A DNA stretch of 64,000 bases from Yoonia vestfoldensis (GCF_002158905.1 NZ_CP021431.1:3302001-3366000), one strand, 5' to 3'; positions 1 to 9,413 are shown, counted from the stretch's first letter. The notes: generated by a model from the sequence alone, not told the origin. Numbers and translations are program-made.

Positions 1-1
1 C

Positions 2-778
2 GATTCCGTCGCCCAGCGCATCGACGAAGACCGCGAGATCACGCGCTATATCGGGAATGTGCTGATCTTTCTGGGGCTTCTGGGCACATTCTATGGGCTG
101 GCAACCACCGTTCCGGCATTGGTCGAAACCATCCGGTCGCTGAACCCCGGCGACGGCGAATCCGGTGCCGATATCTTTGGGCGGCTTCAGGACGGGCTGG
201 AAAACCAGCTGGGCGGGATGGGCACGGCCTTTTCCAGCTCTTTGTTGGGGCTTGCGGGGTCGCTGGTCGTCGGTCTGCTAGAACTTTTCGCAGGGCACGG
301 GCAAAACCGGTTCTACCGCGAGCTTGAAGAATGGATGTCCACCATCACCCGCGTCGGGATCGACGGCGATGACAGCGCGGGCACGGGCGGGGCCGCGGCC
401 ACGGCCATGGTCGAACAGATGGGCGAAGTGATGGACACGATCCAGCTGCTGCTGGCGCAGAACGAGGCTGACCGCGCCGCCGCCGACAGCCGGTTCCAGA
501 CCCTGGCCCAGGCCATGACGACGCTGACACAGGTCGCGACCACGCATGATACATCCGCCCAGCTGGCCCGCGTGGCCGATGGGCAGGCCGCGCTGATCCA
601 GAAACTGGAGGATAGCGGGATGGATGGGATCGATGCCGAAAGCAGGATGCGGCTGCGGTCGATCGATGTGCAATTGCTGCGGCTGCTCGAAGAACTTTCC
701 GCCGGGCGGCATGAAAGCATCGGCGCGTTGCGGCAGGATCTGGCCGCCCTTGCCAGCGCGATCCGGGAAAGAGGCTGA
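2..778 (+). CDS. MotA/TolQ/ExbB-family proton channel subunit, 5' end outside window
   Basis: The frame is open from the first bases of the window, so the gene starts upstream; the GTG at 59 is an internal valine codon. The visible part begins with a charged segment, then a membrane helix (NVLIFLGLLGTFYGLATTV) and a second one around GMGTAFSSSLLGLAGSLVVGLLELFAG. That GxxTAFxxSLxGLAGSL pattern is the ExbB/TolQ/MotA channel signature. The C-terminal half is soluble and probably helical. The next gene starts 4 bases after the stop and encodes a MotB/OmpA-like protein, so the two probably form a proton-driven stator complex in the inner membrane. The substrate or motor served is unknown. Confidence 0.85.
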   Translation, partial: DSVAQRIDEDREITRYIGNVLIFLGLLGTFYGLATTVPALVETIRSLNPGDGESGADIFGRLQDGLENQLGGMGTAFSSSLLGLAGSLVVGLLELFAGHGQNRFYRELEEWMSTITRVGIDGDDSAGTGGAAATAMVEQMGEVMDTIQLLLAQNEADRAAADSRFQTLAQAMTTLTQVATTHDTSAQLARVADGQAALIQKLEDSGMDGIDAESRMRLRSIDVQLLRLLEELSAGRHESIGALRQDLAALASAIRERG

Positions 779-781
779 TCC

Positions 782-2383
782 ATGGCGCTCAGCCGCAGGT
801 CATCCAACCGTTTTCAAAACGCGATCTGGCCGGGTTTCGTGGATGCGATGACCGGCATCCTGCTGGTGCTGATGTTCGTGCTCAGTATTTTCATGGTGAT
901 CCAGTTCACGCTGCGCGAAACCATCACGGGGCAGGAATCGGAACTTGACCTCTTGTCAGTCGAAATGGCTACGCTCGCCGCGACGCTTGGGCTGGAACGC
1001 GACCGGACCGCCATGCTCAGCGCCGATCTTGACGCCGCCAATGCGCAAGCGGCCCAGCAGGCCAACCAGATCGCAGGGCTGATCGCGGAACGTGCGGCAC
1101 AGGATCGGGCGCTCGAACAAGCGCAAAACCAGATCACCGGTTTCGAGGCGCAGATCGCGGGGCTATTGGCCGACCAGCGGCAGGCGCGCGACACGATTTC
1201 GGGGCTGGAGGCCGCGCAAGACCAATTGCTGTCCGAACAAGAGGCCTTGAACCTTGCCCTGGCGCAGGCGCGCAGCGAAGTTGACGCAAGTGCCGAGACC
1301 GCCCGCCTTGCCGCCGCAAGACGCGCGGCATTGGAAGCCATGATCGCCGATCTTGAAACCGCAAGGGACGAAGACGCCACCCGGATCAGCACGCTAGAGG
1401 CAGAGCGCCTTGCCGATGCAGCCGCCGCCGCCGCCCTGCGCGAAAGGCTGCAAAATGCGGATGCCGAATTGACCGCCATGACCCTGAACCTTGAACGCCA
1501 GCGCCGCGAAGCCGAGGAAACGCTGACCCTGCTTGCGGCGGCGCGTGCAGCGCAGGACGCAATCGCCGCCGAACGGGCCGCGGCATTGACCGAGGCCGAA
1601 CGGCAAGCCGCGCTCTTGGCCACGGCGAATGCCGCCCTGTCCCGGCAAGAGGCCCAATCCGACGCCCGCCAACGGCAGGTCGCGGTGCTGAACGAACAGA
1701 TCCTTGCGCTGCGCAATCAGGTGGGCAATCTGCAAGGCCTGCTGAACATGGCCGAAGATGCGGATCGCGCCGCGCAGGTGCAAATCGAAACGCTGGGTGC
1801 GCAGCTAAATACCGCGCTGGCGCGGGCGGTTTCCGAGGAACGGCAACGCATCGCGCTGGAAGAGGCCGAACGCATCAGGCTTGAATCAGAGGCCGCGCGC
1901 CTGCAGGCCGAGGCGGAAAACCTTGAACGGTTCCGGTCCGATTTCTTTGGCCAGCTGCGCACGGTGCTGGAAGGCCAAGACAGGATCAGGATCGAAGGCG
2001 ACCGTTTCGTCTTTTCATCCGAAGTGCTGTTCGAAGTCGGGCGCGCCGACCTGTCACCGCAAGGGCGCGCCGAAATCGCCAATGTCGCGGGCATCCTGAA
2101 CAGCATCGCCGATGATATCCCCGCCGGGATCGATTGGATCATCCGCGTCGACGGGCATACTGACGACATCCCGATCACCCCGGGCGGCCGTTTCGCCGAT
2201 AATTGGGAACTCAGCCAGGCGCGCGCTCTCTCGGTGGTGCGGTTCATGGCAGAGGATCTGGGCATCCCGCCAACGCGGCTGGCCGCCAATGGCTTTGGTG
2301 AGTACCAGCCGCTGAACCCCGCCGATACGGCACAGGCACGCGCCCAGAACCGCCGGATCGAGCTGAAGCTGACGGAAAGGTAA
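782..2383 (+). CDS. MotB/OmpA-like peptidoglycan-binding protein with long coiled coil
   Basis: The protein has 533 residues. A single membrane helix lies near residues 18-42 (FVDAMTGILLVLMFVLSIFMVIQF). A very long alanine-, glutamate- and arginine-rich coiled coil follows (about 45-385). The C-terminus is an OmpA-type peptidoglycan-binding domain (about 395-533) with the VDGHTDDIPI and NWELSQARALSVVRFM motifs and a terminal NRRIELKL. This architecture is that of a stator or cell-wall anchor partner of the upstream TolQ/MotA-like subunit. The coiled coil would span the periplasm. Its length is greater than that of classical MotB, so a flagellar role is unlikely, but I cannot assign a process. 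Confidence 0.85.
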   Translation: MALSRRSSNRFQNAIWPGFVDAMTGILLVLMFVLSIFMVIQFTLRETITGQESELDLLSVEMATLAATLGLERDRTAMLSADLDAANAQAAQQANQIAGLIAERAAQDRALEQAQNQITGFEAQIAGLLADQRQARDTISGLEAAQDQLLSEQEALNLALAQARSEVDASAETARLAAARRAALEAMIADLETARDEDATRISTLEAERLADAAAAAALRERLQNADAELTAMTLNLERQRREAEETLTLLAAARAAQDAIAAERAAALTEAERQAALLATANAALSRQEAQSDARQRQVAVLNEQILALRNQVGNLQGLLNMAEDADRAAQVQIETLGAQLNTALARAVSEERQRIALEEAERIRLESEAARLQAEAENLERFRSDFFGQLRTVLEGQDRIRIEGDRFVFSSEVLFEVGRADLSPQGRAEIANVAGILNSIADDIPAGIDWIIRVDGHTDDIPITPGGRFADNWELSQARALSVVRFMAEDLGIPPTRLAANGFGEYQPLNPADTAQARAQNRRIELKLTER

Positions 2384-2502
2384 GCACCGACAATCCCGGT
2401 GATGCCCCATGGATGACCAGCCCGTGGATCACGGGCCTATGGATCACAGGCGGACGCCCGCCGCTATTGCAGCCAATCCGCAGCGCAAAAGATCAGGCAC
2501 CC

Positions 2503-3687
2503 CTAGGCAAAAACCAATGGCTGCGCATTGCGTTGATGCCGAGAGACCAGATTGCGCGCAGGCCGACCGGTGACCACGGGGCGGGCAAAAGCGACCGTTT
2601 CTTTTTCCATCTCTGGAAACAGTTCAAGCAGCTCGTTGCGCGTGGCGAAATCGAGGCTGCGCAGCACCATAGGTCCAAGATAGAAACTTTCCATCGCGGC
2701 CCCTTCTGCCAGAACGATCCGATGCGCGTCGAACATCAGATGGATATAGACGATATCCATGACATCATCTGCCCGCGCGATACCCGCCAAGCCGACCAGA
2801 TCCTTTGCTGCGACCAACACCTCGTCAGCGTCGAACATCCGCCGGGCGATCCGCGAACGGATCAAGACGCGATGCTGCGGCGAAACCATGACATCGCGCT
2901 TTGGCAAGCCTGCGCCAAGCGCCCCGGCCTTGATACGCACAGGCCACCATTTCGGCATGCGGGACAAGACGTCGGACCTGATATGCCGCCGACCGACCCA
3001 TCGCAATGTCTGCAACCCCGCATCGCAGGTGACAATGCGATCACCCGGCACCAATTCCTCGATCAGGCGCGGGCCGGTCTCGGTTTCGATCAGGGTTCCC
3101 GCAGCAAAACATATCGGGAAAAAGTCGGTTTTCAGGACAGGGGCGGTCACGCCATCCCCAAGCCTCACATCGTTTGAATAAGGCGTAAATGTCGTCGCCC
3201 CATTGCGTATACCACCACCAAACAGCTGCCAGGGATTGAAGTCGCCAGGATAATCGTTGCCAACCGAAATCAGGGTAAAGGTGGTTCCGATCGGCGGCGG
3301 TCCGACCCATTCTTGGGTGACCGGGTTCCAGCCTTCGGACATGACACTGCCATTATACAGCGAATCTATGGTGGTAGCGACTTTCACCTTGCCAATGAAA
3401 TAATCAATGCCGTTGCTGTCGCGGACAACAAAACCGTAATCCATTTCGATGAATGTACCAGCCGCAAAGCTGGTCCCGCTGATCGTGTAATCTTCGGTCA
3501 GCCCACCGGCCACAGAGCGAGAATCGGCAATGCCATCCCCTGCAACGGTCACGACCTGCCCCGATTCAGGTGTCTGGAGCGTTATCTGATCCCCCACAGC
3601 AGCGCTGCCCGTATCATCATTGCTGCGCAGCATACCATTTGGATCATCCCAGGCATCGCGGTTGAACAAATAAAAACTGTAGGACAT
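2503..3687 (-). CDS. Hint-domain protein (Hedgehog/intein-type), 394 aa
   Basis: The chosen start (MSYSFYLFNRDAW) has a strong TAGGAGGAG ribosome site 7 bases upstream; an in-frame start 33 bases earlier lacks one. The N-terminal ~210 residues are beta-rich and Asp/Gly-rich with no family I recognise. From about residue 215, ICFAAGTLIETETGPRLIEELVPGDRIVTCDAGLQTLRWVGRR matches the Hint domain common in Rhodobacteraceae, with the catalytic-type cysteine in CFAAGT. A central VMVSPQHRVLI gives the Hint histidine. No C-terminal extein follows the domain, so it is not a normal intein. It may act as a self-cleaving or anchoring domain on a surface or secreted protein. Confidence 0.85.
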   Translation of the reverse strand: MSYSFYLFNRDAWDDPNGMLRSNDDTGSAAVGDQITLQTPESGQVVTVAGDGIADSRSVAGGLTEDYTISGTSFAAGTFIEMDYGFVVRDSNGIDYFIGKVKVATTIDSLYNGSVMSEGWNPVTQEWVGPPPIGTTFTLISVGNDYPGDFNPWQLFGGGIRNGATTFTPYSNDVRLGDGVTAPVLKTDFFPICFAAGTLIETETGPRLIEELVPGDRIVTCDAGLQTLRWVGRRHIRSDVLSRMPKWWPVRIKAGALGAGLPKRDVMVSPQHRVLIRSRIARRMFDADEVLVAAKDLVGLAGIARADDVMDIVYIHLMFDAHRIVLAEGAAMESFYLGPMVLRSLDFATRNELLELFPEMEKETVAFARPVVTGRPARNLVSRHQRNAQPLVFA

Positions 3688-3879
3688 CACACTCCTCCTA
3701 CGACGACGGTTAATATCCAAAAATTAAAAATTGCTTACGATAAGAAAGCTTGTTCATCCTACGGCTAATTTTGGTTTATTTTTGTTTATAAAATGGTCCA
3801 ATATCGCCACGCAGATCTCGTCTGCGGGCGGCGAATGGCGGCGGGCGAAGACCTGCATCACAGCTGCGCTGGCCCCATG

Positions 3880-3910
3880 AAAACGGGCGCCAGCATCACG
3901 CCGGCGCCCG
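3880..3910 (-). terminator. Rho-independent terminator of the ABC-transporter operon
   Basis: CGGGCGCC (3884-3891) pairs with GGCGCCCG (3903-3910). Read on the minus strand the hairpin is followed by TTTT. It lies about 30 bases after the stop of the substrate-binding protein, at the end of the leftward operon. Confidence 0.8.
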
Positions 3911-3939
3911 CATGTCTTGTCATGATCGGTCAGATCAGT

Positions 3940-4926
3940 TCAGTTCAGCGCCTGATCGGTGATCACATGCGTCCAGGCACCGGTCGGCGCGGTCGAAATC
4001 ACCGGGTCAGACCCGCCGCCCAGCAAGGTCGCCACGGTGCGTTCGTAATCGGCCGGGTCCAGCGCGCCATTCGATCCGGCGGTCAGTTTGGCGACTTCCT
4101 GCATCATGCGGATCTGGGCCGCCTCTGACTGGGCACCGGTTTCATCATATTCGATGATGATGGCACCAGCGGCTTCGGGGTTTTCCTCAGCCCATTTCCA
4201 GCCCTTCATCGAGGCGCGGACGAAACGCACCATCTTTTCCACGAAAGCCGGATCTTCAAGGTTCTGTTCCAGCACCCAGATCCCGTCTTCGAGCGTGGCG
4301 ACGCCCTGATCTTCATACATGAAGGTCACCAGTTCCGCCGGATCGACGCCTGCATCCAGCACCTGCCCATATTCGTTGTAGGTCATGGTGGAAATGCAAT
4401 CCGCCTCGCGCTGCAACAGCGGATCGACGTTGAAACCCTGCCGCAGCACGGTCACGCCATCTGGGCCGCCATCGGTGGGGATACCGGCCTGGGCCATCCA
4501 GCTGAGGAATGGATATTCATTGCCAAAGAACCACACGCCGATGGTGCGGCCACGGAAATCCTCGACCGATTCAATGCCGGTATCTTTCCAGCAGGTCAGC
4601 ATCAGACCCGATGTCTTGAAGGGCTGGGCGATATTGACCACCGGCAGACCGCGTTCGCGTGCGGCCAAAGCGGATGGCATCCAGTTCAGCATCGCATCGG
4701 CCCCGCCGCCCGCCAGCACCTGTGGCGGCGCGATATCTGGACCGCCGGGCAGGATGGTGACGTTCAGCCCTTCTTCGTCATAAAACCCCTGATCGAGGGC
4801 GACATAATAGCCCGCAAACTGGGATTGCGTGACCCACTGCAATTGCAGCGACACGTCATTGTCTTGCGCCTGGGCCATGCCGCCCAGACCGACGGCAAGC
4901 GCCGCCGCGATCATCGTCTTGTTCAT
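3940..4926 (-). CDS. NMT1/THI5-like ABC transporter substrate-binding protein (pyrimidine-type)
   Basis: The start at MNKTMIAAALAVGLGGMAQAQ follows a GGAGGT ribosome site; a TTG 12 bases upstream is less likely. The first ~21 residues are a Sec signal peptide ending AQA. The mature protein shows the NMT1/THI5 fold signature (LQWVTQSQFAGYYVALDQGFYDEEGLNVTILPGG) of riboflavin and pyrimidine-precursor binding proteins. It is the last gene of a leftward operon with two permeases, an ATPase, dihydropyrimidinase and an amidohydrolase. A pyrimidine base or a related compound is therefore the likely ligand; this is inferred from context, not from binding residues. Confidence 0.85.
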   Translation of the reverse strand: MNKTMIAAALAVGLGGMAQAQDNDVSLQLQWVTQSQFAGYYVALDQGFYDEEGLNVTILPGGPDIAPPQVLAGGGADAMLNWMPSALAARERGLPVVNIAQPFKTSGLMLTCWKDTGIESVEDFRGRTIGVWFFGNEYPFLSWMAQAGIPTDGGPDGVTVLRQGFNVDPLLQREADCISTMTYNEYGQVLDAGVDPAELVTFMYEDQGVATLEDGIWVLEQNLEDPAFVEKMVRFVRASMKGWKWAEENPEAAGAIIIEYDETGAQSEAAQIRMMQEVAKLTAGSNGALDPADYERTVATLLGGGSDPVISTAPTGAWTHVITDQALN

Positions 4927-4968
4927 TTTGACCTCCAAGTCAGTGTGATGCCCTCTTGCCGGGGCTTG

Positions 4969-5820
4969 TTATTTGCGTTGCGATGGGTGCCAGAAAGTCA
5001 CCCGCCCCTCGACCCATGCGACAGCACCATAAAGCGCGCTGCCGGCAATCGCTGCGACCACAATTTCGGCCCAGACCATATCCAGCGCAAGCCGCCCCAC
5101 GGATGTCGATATCCGAAAGCCCATTCCCACCGTGGGAGAGCCGAAAAATTCAGCAACAATCGCCCCGATCAGCGCCAAAGTCGTCGCGATTTTCAATCCG
5201 TTAAAGATGAACGGCATGGCGGCGGGCAGGCGCAGCTTGAACAGGGTCTGCCAATAGCCTGCACCATAGGTGCGCATTAGGTCGCGCTGCATGGCGGTCG
5301 TGTCCCGCAGGCCTGCGACAACATTCACAAGGATCGGGAAAAACACCATCACAGCGACAACCGCCGCCTTGGACTGCCAATCGCTGCCCAGCCAGCGCAC
5401 GAAAATCGGCGCGATACCCACGATGGGCAATGCCGCCATGAACCCGCCCACGGGCAGGATGCCGCGGGTCAGGAAATCCGACCGATCCGCCAACACCGCG
5501 ACGACAAAGGCGCAGACCATCCCGATGACATAGCCGGTCATCGCGCCCTTGATGATCGTCTGCTGGAAATCCGCCCAAAGGATCGGCAGCGAATGCGCAA
5601 ATCGGTCGGCAATCATGCTGGGCGGTGGCAGCACGATCGGGCTGACGCCGGTCAGCCGCACCAGCAATTCCCAGATCAGCAGGAATGTCAGGCCAAAAAC
5701 CACCGGCACCAGCAGGCGCACGAGCGCGGTATCAGCCACCCGGCTGGCAGCAAGGCGGGCATTGATGAACCAGCCCAAGGCCCAGACCGCCAGCACAGGG
5801 ATCAGCACAGTTCCGGTCAT
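4969..5820 (-). CDS. ABC transporter permease (BPD type), first of two
   Basis: The protein has 283 residues with about six membrane helices. An EAA-like cytoplasmic loop (LMRTYGAGYWQTLFKLRLPAAMPFIFNGLKIATTLALIGAIVAEFF) contacts the ATPase. It is of the SsuC/TauC/ThiX permease type that works with NMT1-like binding proteins. Its ATG overlaps the TGA of the next permease (ATGA), so the two are translationally coupled. The C-terminus ends about 40 bases before the binding-protein gene. Confidence 0.9.
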   Translation of the reverse strand: MTGTVLIPVLAVWALGWFINARLAASRVADTALVRLLVPVVFGLTFLLIWELLVRLTGVSPIVLPPPSMIADRFAHSLPILWADFQQTIIKGAMTGYVIGMVCAFVVAVLADRSDFLTRGILPVGGFMAALPIVGIAPIFVRWLGSDWQSKAAVVAVMVFFPILVNVVAGLRDTTAMQRDLMRTYGAGYWQTLFKLRLPAAMPFIFNGLKIATTLALIGAIVAEFFGSPTVGMGFRISTSVGRLALDMVWAEIVVAAIAGSALYGAVAWVEGRVTFWHPSQRK

Positions 5821-6737
5821 GCTGCGGCCATCCCCATGCGGCGCAGGGTCAGCCTTTCCATCGCGGTGAAGATCGCGACAAGCGCCGCTGCCGTGATCGC
5901 CGCCGCAAAGAGCGCGGCCCAGGTCACCAGCGGATTGCCATATTGATCCCCCACCAGCATCCGCGCGCCAAATCCCGCGCGCGCGCCTGTGGGCAATTCC
6001 GCCACGATCGCCCCCACCAGCGCTGCCGAAATCCCGATCTTGAACGAGGCAAACAGATAGGGCACCGAGGCCGGAAGGCGCAGCTTCCAGAACCCCTGCC
6101 CCGCGCTGGCATGATAGGTGCGCAAAAGATCAAGCTGCATCGCATCGGGGCTGCGCAAGCCTTTGACCATGCCGACGACAACGGGAAAGAAGCTCAGATA
6201 GGCGCTGATCACGGCCTTGGGCAACAGGCCCTGAATGCCGAACTGCCCCATCATCACGATGATCATCGGCGCCAAGGCAAGGATGGGTATGGTCTGGCTG
6301 GCGATGGCCCAGGGCATCACGCTCATATCCATGGCGCGGTTATGCACGATCCCGATAGCCAGCAGAATGCCCAGCGTCGTGCCGATCACAAAGCCGACCA
6401 ATGTCGACGAAAGCGTGACCCAGCCGTGATAGACCAGCGACCGGCGCGAGGTGATATTCTGCAAGGCGATGGTGTTCCACATCTCGCCCACCACCTGATG
6501 CGGCGAGGGCAGGCGCGGCCGCTCCAGATGATAGGTCAGCGGGATCAGATCCGGATTGGCGATACTCAGCCCCAGACCGGAATAAGCCTGGCGTTCCGCC
6601 GGGGTCGCAGGGGTCACGGCCAAGCCGTCGCGCTGCGCCTGATCGGCGGTCAGATGCATATTCATCGGCACGACTGCCAAGACCCAGATCAACAGGATCG
6701 CAGCCACGATGGTCAGGATCGGCAAGACCGATTTCAT
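5817..6737 (-). CDS. ABC transporter permease (BPD type), second of two
   Basis: This 306-residue membrane protein is a paralogue of its downstream neighbour, with an EAA loop (LLRTYHASAGQGFWKLRLPASVPYLFASFKIGISAALVGAIVAE). It has a longer N-terminal periplasmic region after the first helix (about residues 25-80). Two non-identical permeases indicate a heterodimeric transmembrane pore. It overlaps the following permease gene by 4 bases. Confidence 0.9.
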   Translation of the reverse strand: MKSVLPILTIVAAILLIWVLAVVPMNMHLTADQAQRDGLAVTPATPAERQAYSGLGLSIANPDLIPLTYHLERPRLPSPHQVVGEMWNTIALQNITSRRSLVYHGWVTLSSTLVGFVIGTTLGILLAIGIVHNRAMDMSVMPWAIASQTIPILALAPMIIVMMGQFGIQGLLPKAVISAYLSFFPVVVGMVKGLRSPDAMQLDLLRTYHASAGQGFWKLRLPASVPYLFASFKIGISAALVGAIVAELPTGARAGFGARMLVGDQYGNPLVTWAALFAAAITAAALVAIFTAMERLTLRRMGMAAA

Positions 6738-6753
6738 CCCCGGCCCCCTATAT

Positions 6754-6789
6754 CTTCCGAGCCCAAATATCCCCGCCGGAGGCAGCGCC
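6754..6789 (-). repeat. Rhodobacteraceae intergenic repeat CTCCGGCGGGGATATTTGGGCTCGGAAG, copy 1
   Basis: This copy lies immediately after the stop of the ABC ATPase gene, in the sense direction of that gene. The same core (CTCCGGCGGGGATATTT) recurs at 14692, 33813 and 39614, with a weaker copy at 45793. Confidence 0.8.
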
Positions 6790-7571
6790 TAGTCATCCAC
6801 ATGGCCCGCCCGCAATCCTTCGCGCACACGATGCGCAATATCGATGAATGCCTTGCTGTCGCGAATATCCAGCGGCCGTTCGCGTGGCAGCGGGCTGTCG
6901 ATCACATCGGTGATCCGGCCGGGGCGCGGCGACATGACGACGATCTTGGTGGACAGATAGACCGCCTCGGGGATCGAATGGGTGACGAAACCGATGGTCT
7001 TTTCGGTGCGCGCCCAAAGTGCAAGCAGCTGTTCATTCAGATGGTCGCGCACGATTTCATCCAGCGCCCCGAAAGGTTCATCCATCAACAAGATATCGGC
7101 ATCAAAGGCCAGCGCGCGGGCGATACTGGCGCGCTGCTGCATCCCGCCGGACAGCTGCCAAGGAAATTTCTTCTCGAACCCCGCGAGGTCAACCAGCGCC
7201 AGCACGCGCGCCACCCGCTCGGCCTGTTCGGCCTTGGAAAAGCCCATGATCTCTAGCGGCAGTTTCACATTGCCGCCGATGGTGCGCCACGGATACAGCC
7301 CCGCCGCCTGAAACACATAGCCATAGGCCCGCGCGCGCCGCGCAGCGTCAGGTGTCATGCCGTTGACCGTCAAGCTGCCATCCGTCGGCGTCTCCAGCCC
7401 CGCGATGCAGCGCAGGAATGTCGTCTTGCCACAGCCCGATGGGCCAATGAAGCTGACGAATTCGCCCTTGGCGATATCCATATTGACATCTTTCAGCGCA
7501 TGGACCGGACCGTCATTGGTCTGGAACGTCAGGTTCAGCCCTTGCGCGCTGATCACGGGATCATCAGTCAT
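6789..7571 (-). CDS. ABC transporter ATP-binding protein
   Basis: The Walker A motif is GPSGCGKTT, the signature is LSGGMQQRASIARALA, and Walker B is ILLMDEPFGALD with the H-loop in FVTHSIPEAVYL. The family is that of SsuB/TauB/ThiZ importer ATPases. The ATG at 7571 overlaps the hydA stop by one base (TGATG); a GTG one codon earlier is also possible. It energises the two adjacent permeases. Confidence 0.92.
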   Translation of the reverse strand: MTDDPVISAQGLNLTFQTNDGPVHALKDVNMDIAKGEFVSFIGPSGCGKTTFLRCIAGLETPTDGSLTVNGMTPDAARRARAYGYVFQAAGLYPWRTIGGNVKLPLEIMGFSKAEQAERVARVLALVDLAGFEKKFPWQLSGGMQQRASIARALAFDADILLMDEPFGALDEIVRDHLNEQLLALWARTEKTIGFVTHSIPEAVYLSTKIVVMSPRPGRITDVIDSPLPRERPLDIRDSKAFIDIAHRVREGLRAGHVDD

Positions 7572-9025
7572 CACACCCCCGTCGCGGGAATGCCCGTGCG
7601 TTCAACCGGGCGGGGGGCGGTCAGCTCTTTCCATGTCGACAGTGCGGTGTTCGTCGGCGTATTGGGCGCGCGCTTGACGAATTGGCCGTGGCCCTCGCGG
7701 CTGCGCATCTCGCCATCATGGACCGCGACATGGCCGCGCGTCAGGGTGAAACGCGGCAGGCCAGTGACTTTCTTGCCCTCGAAGACATTGTAATCAATCG
7801 CTGATTGCTGGGATTTGGCCATGATCGTCTTGGACTTTTCAGGATCCCAGACCACCAGATCGGCATCCGCACCGACCAGCACCGCGCCCTTGCGCGGGTA
7901 GCAATTCAGGATCTTGGCGATATTGGTGGATGTCACGGCGACAAATTCATTCATCGTCAACCGGCCCGTGCGCACGCCATGCGTCCAGAGCATCGGCATC
8001 CGGTCCTCTAGCCCGCCGGTGCCGTTCGGGATCTTGGTGAAATCGCCCACGCCGTAACGTTTCTGATCCGTGGTAAAGGCGCAATGATCCGTCGCCACCA
8101 CCGACAGGCTGCCCGATTGCAACCCCGCCCACAGGCTATCCTGATGCATCTTGTTGCGGAACGGCGGCGACATGACGCGCCGCGCGGCATGGTCCCAGTC
8201 CTGATTGAAATATTCGCTTTCATCCAAGGTCAGATGCTGGATCAGCGGTTCCCCCCAGACGCGTTTGCCCTGCATCCGCGCGCGCCGGATCGCCTCATGC
8301 GCCTCTTCGCAGGATACATGCACGATATAAAGCGGCACGCCGGTCATATCGGCGATCATGATGGCGCGGTTTGCCGCCTCGCCCTCGACCTGCGGGGGGC
8401 GGGAATAGGCGTGCGCCTCTGGCCCGGTATTGCCCTCGGCCAGTAGCTTGGCGGACAGTTCCGCAACCACATCGCCATTCTCGGCATGGACCATCGCGAT
8501 GGCCCCGAGCGAGGCGAGACGGGCAAAGGATGCATACATCTCGTCATCATTGACCATCAAGGCGCCTTTATAGGCCATGAAATGCTTGAAGGTGTTGATG
8601 CCACGGTCGCGGACGACGCTTTCCATCTCGTTGAAAACCTGTTCGCCCCACCATGTCACCGCCATGTGGAAGGAATAATCGCAAGACGCGCGGCCCGATT
8701 TGTTGTCCCACATCTGCAGCGCGTCATGCAGGCCCTGACCCGGCGCAGGCAGTGCGAAATCGACGACCATCGTGGTGCCACCGGACAAGGCCGCGCGGGT
8801 GCCGGATTCAAAATCATCCGCCGAATAGGTGCCCATGAAAGGCATTTCCAGATGCGTATGCGGGTCGATCCCGCCCGGCATGACATAGCAGCCGGTGGCG
8901 TCGAGCTGTTCGTCGCCTTTCAGGTTCTGCCCGATCTCGATGATCTTGCCCCCGTCGATCAGGACATCCGCCTTATAGGTCAGGTCCGCCGTGACGATGG
9001 TGCCGTTCTTGATGATAGTGGTCAT
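7571..9025 (-). CDS. hydA: Dihydropyrimidinase (hydantoinase)
   Basis: This 484-residue amidohydrolase has the metal-binding GGIDPHTHLEMPFMG motif, the carbamylated-lysine region FKHFMAYKGALMVNDDEM, a histidine-bearing MVHAENGD and the ATDHCAF motif with the catalytic-type Asp. It opens 5,6-dihydrouracil or dihydrothymine to the N-carbamoyl-beta-amino acid, the second step of reductive pyrimidine breakdown. GGGAGAG lies just upstream of the ATG. It is in one leftward transcription unit with the transporter and amidohydrolase genes. Confidence 0.93.
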   Translation of the reverse strand: MTTIIKNGTIVTADLTYKADVLIDGGKIIEIGQNLKGDEQLDATGCYVMPGGIDPHTHLEMPFMGTYSADDFESGTRAALSGGTTMVVDFALPAPGQGLHDALQMWDNKSGRASCDYSFHMAVTWWGEQVFNEMESVVRDRGINTFKHFMAYKGALMVNDDEMYASFARLASLGAIAMVHAENGDVVAELSAKLLAEGNTGPEAHAYSRPPQVEGEAANRAIMIADMTGVPLYIVHVSCEEAHEAIRRARMQGKRVWGEPLIQHLTLDESEYFNQDWDHAARRVMSPPFRNKMHQDSLWAGLQSGSLSVVATDHCAFTTDQKRYGVGDFTKIPNGTGGLEDRMPMLWTHGVRTGRLTMNEFVAVTSTNIAKILNCYPRKGAVLVGADADLVVWDPEKSKTIMAKSQQSAIDYNVFEGKKVTGLPRFTLTRGHVAVHDGEMRSREGHGQFVKRAPNTPTNTALSTWKELTAPRPVERTGIPATGV

Positions 9026-9047
9026 TGATCTCTCCCTGTCTTCACCC

Positions 9048-9068
9048 GTCCCGGCCCAAAGCCGGGAC
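9048..9068. repeat. Short palindrome GTCCCGGC-N5-GCCGGGAC
   Basis: A perfect 8-bp inverted repeat sits in the short gap between hydA and the GIY-YIG gene. It belongs to the same GC-rich palindrome type as the longer ones at 9414 and 13186. Confidence 0.7.
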
Positions 9069-9079
9069 CTGTGTCCGGC

Positions 9080-9364
9080 TTAGACAGGAATATGGGCGGT
9101 GATGTCCTGCCAATGCGGATTGGCCGTGTGGATCAGCTGATTTTTCCAAGCGCGCCGCCAGCGTTTGATCGCGCGTTCGCGCCGCAGGCTGGAGTCGAAA
9201 TCGTCGTGCGTTTCGAACCAGACCAGCGTCTTGATCTTGTATTTCGCCGTATGCACGGATCGTCCGTCGCGGTGGTGTTGCACGCGGGAATGCAGGTTGC
9301 GGGTGCGCCCGATATAGATCGCACCGTTGGGGCGTGAGGCCATGATGTAGACGAAGTGGGTCAT
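9080..9364 (-). CDS. Small GIY-YIG nuclease-domain protein, 94 aa
   Basis: The likely start MTHFVYIMASRPNGAIYIGRTRNL gives a compact single-domain protein. VYI and IYIGRT correspond to the GIY and YIG elements. The conserved Arg follows (LHSRVQHHRDG), then a catalytic-type Glu in RRERAIKRWRR. It is UPF0213-like in size. It lies between two pyrimidine-catabolic genes and is flanked on both sides by GC palindromes, so it is probably a late insertion in the operon rather than a functional member. It has no obvious ribosome site. Confidence 0.8.
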   Translation of the reverse strand: MTHFVYIMASRPNGAIYIGRTRNLHSRVQHHRDGRSVHTAKYKIKTLVWFETHDDFDSSLRRERAIKRWRRAWKNQLIHTANPHWQDITAHIPV

Positions 9365-9413
9365 GCCGCAATTTTGGCTGCATGTGGTGAACAAGTGGTA
9401 AATGCGCATCACG

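Noticed and set aside
5943-7256. Long plus-strand frame opposite permease and ATPase genes
   Set aside because: Composition is that of an antisense shadow, and the genes below it are certain.
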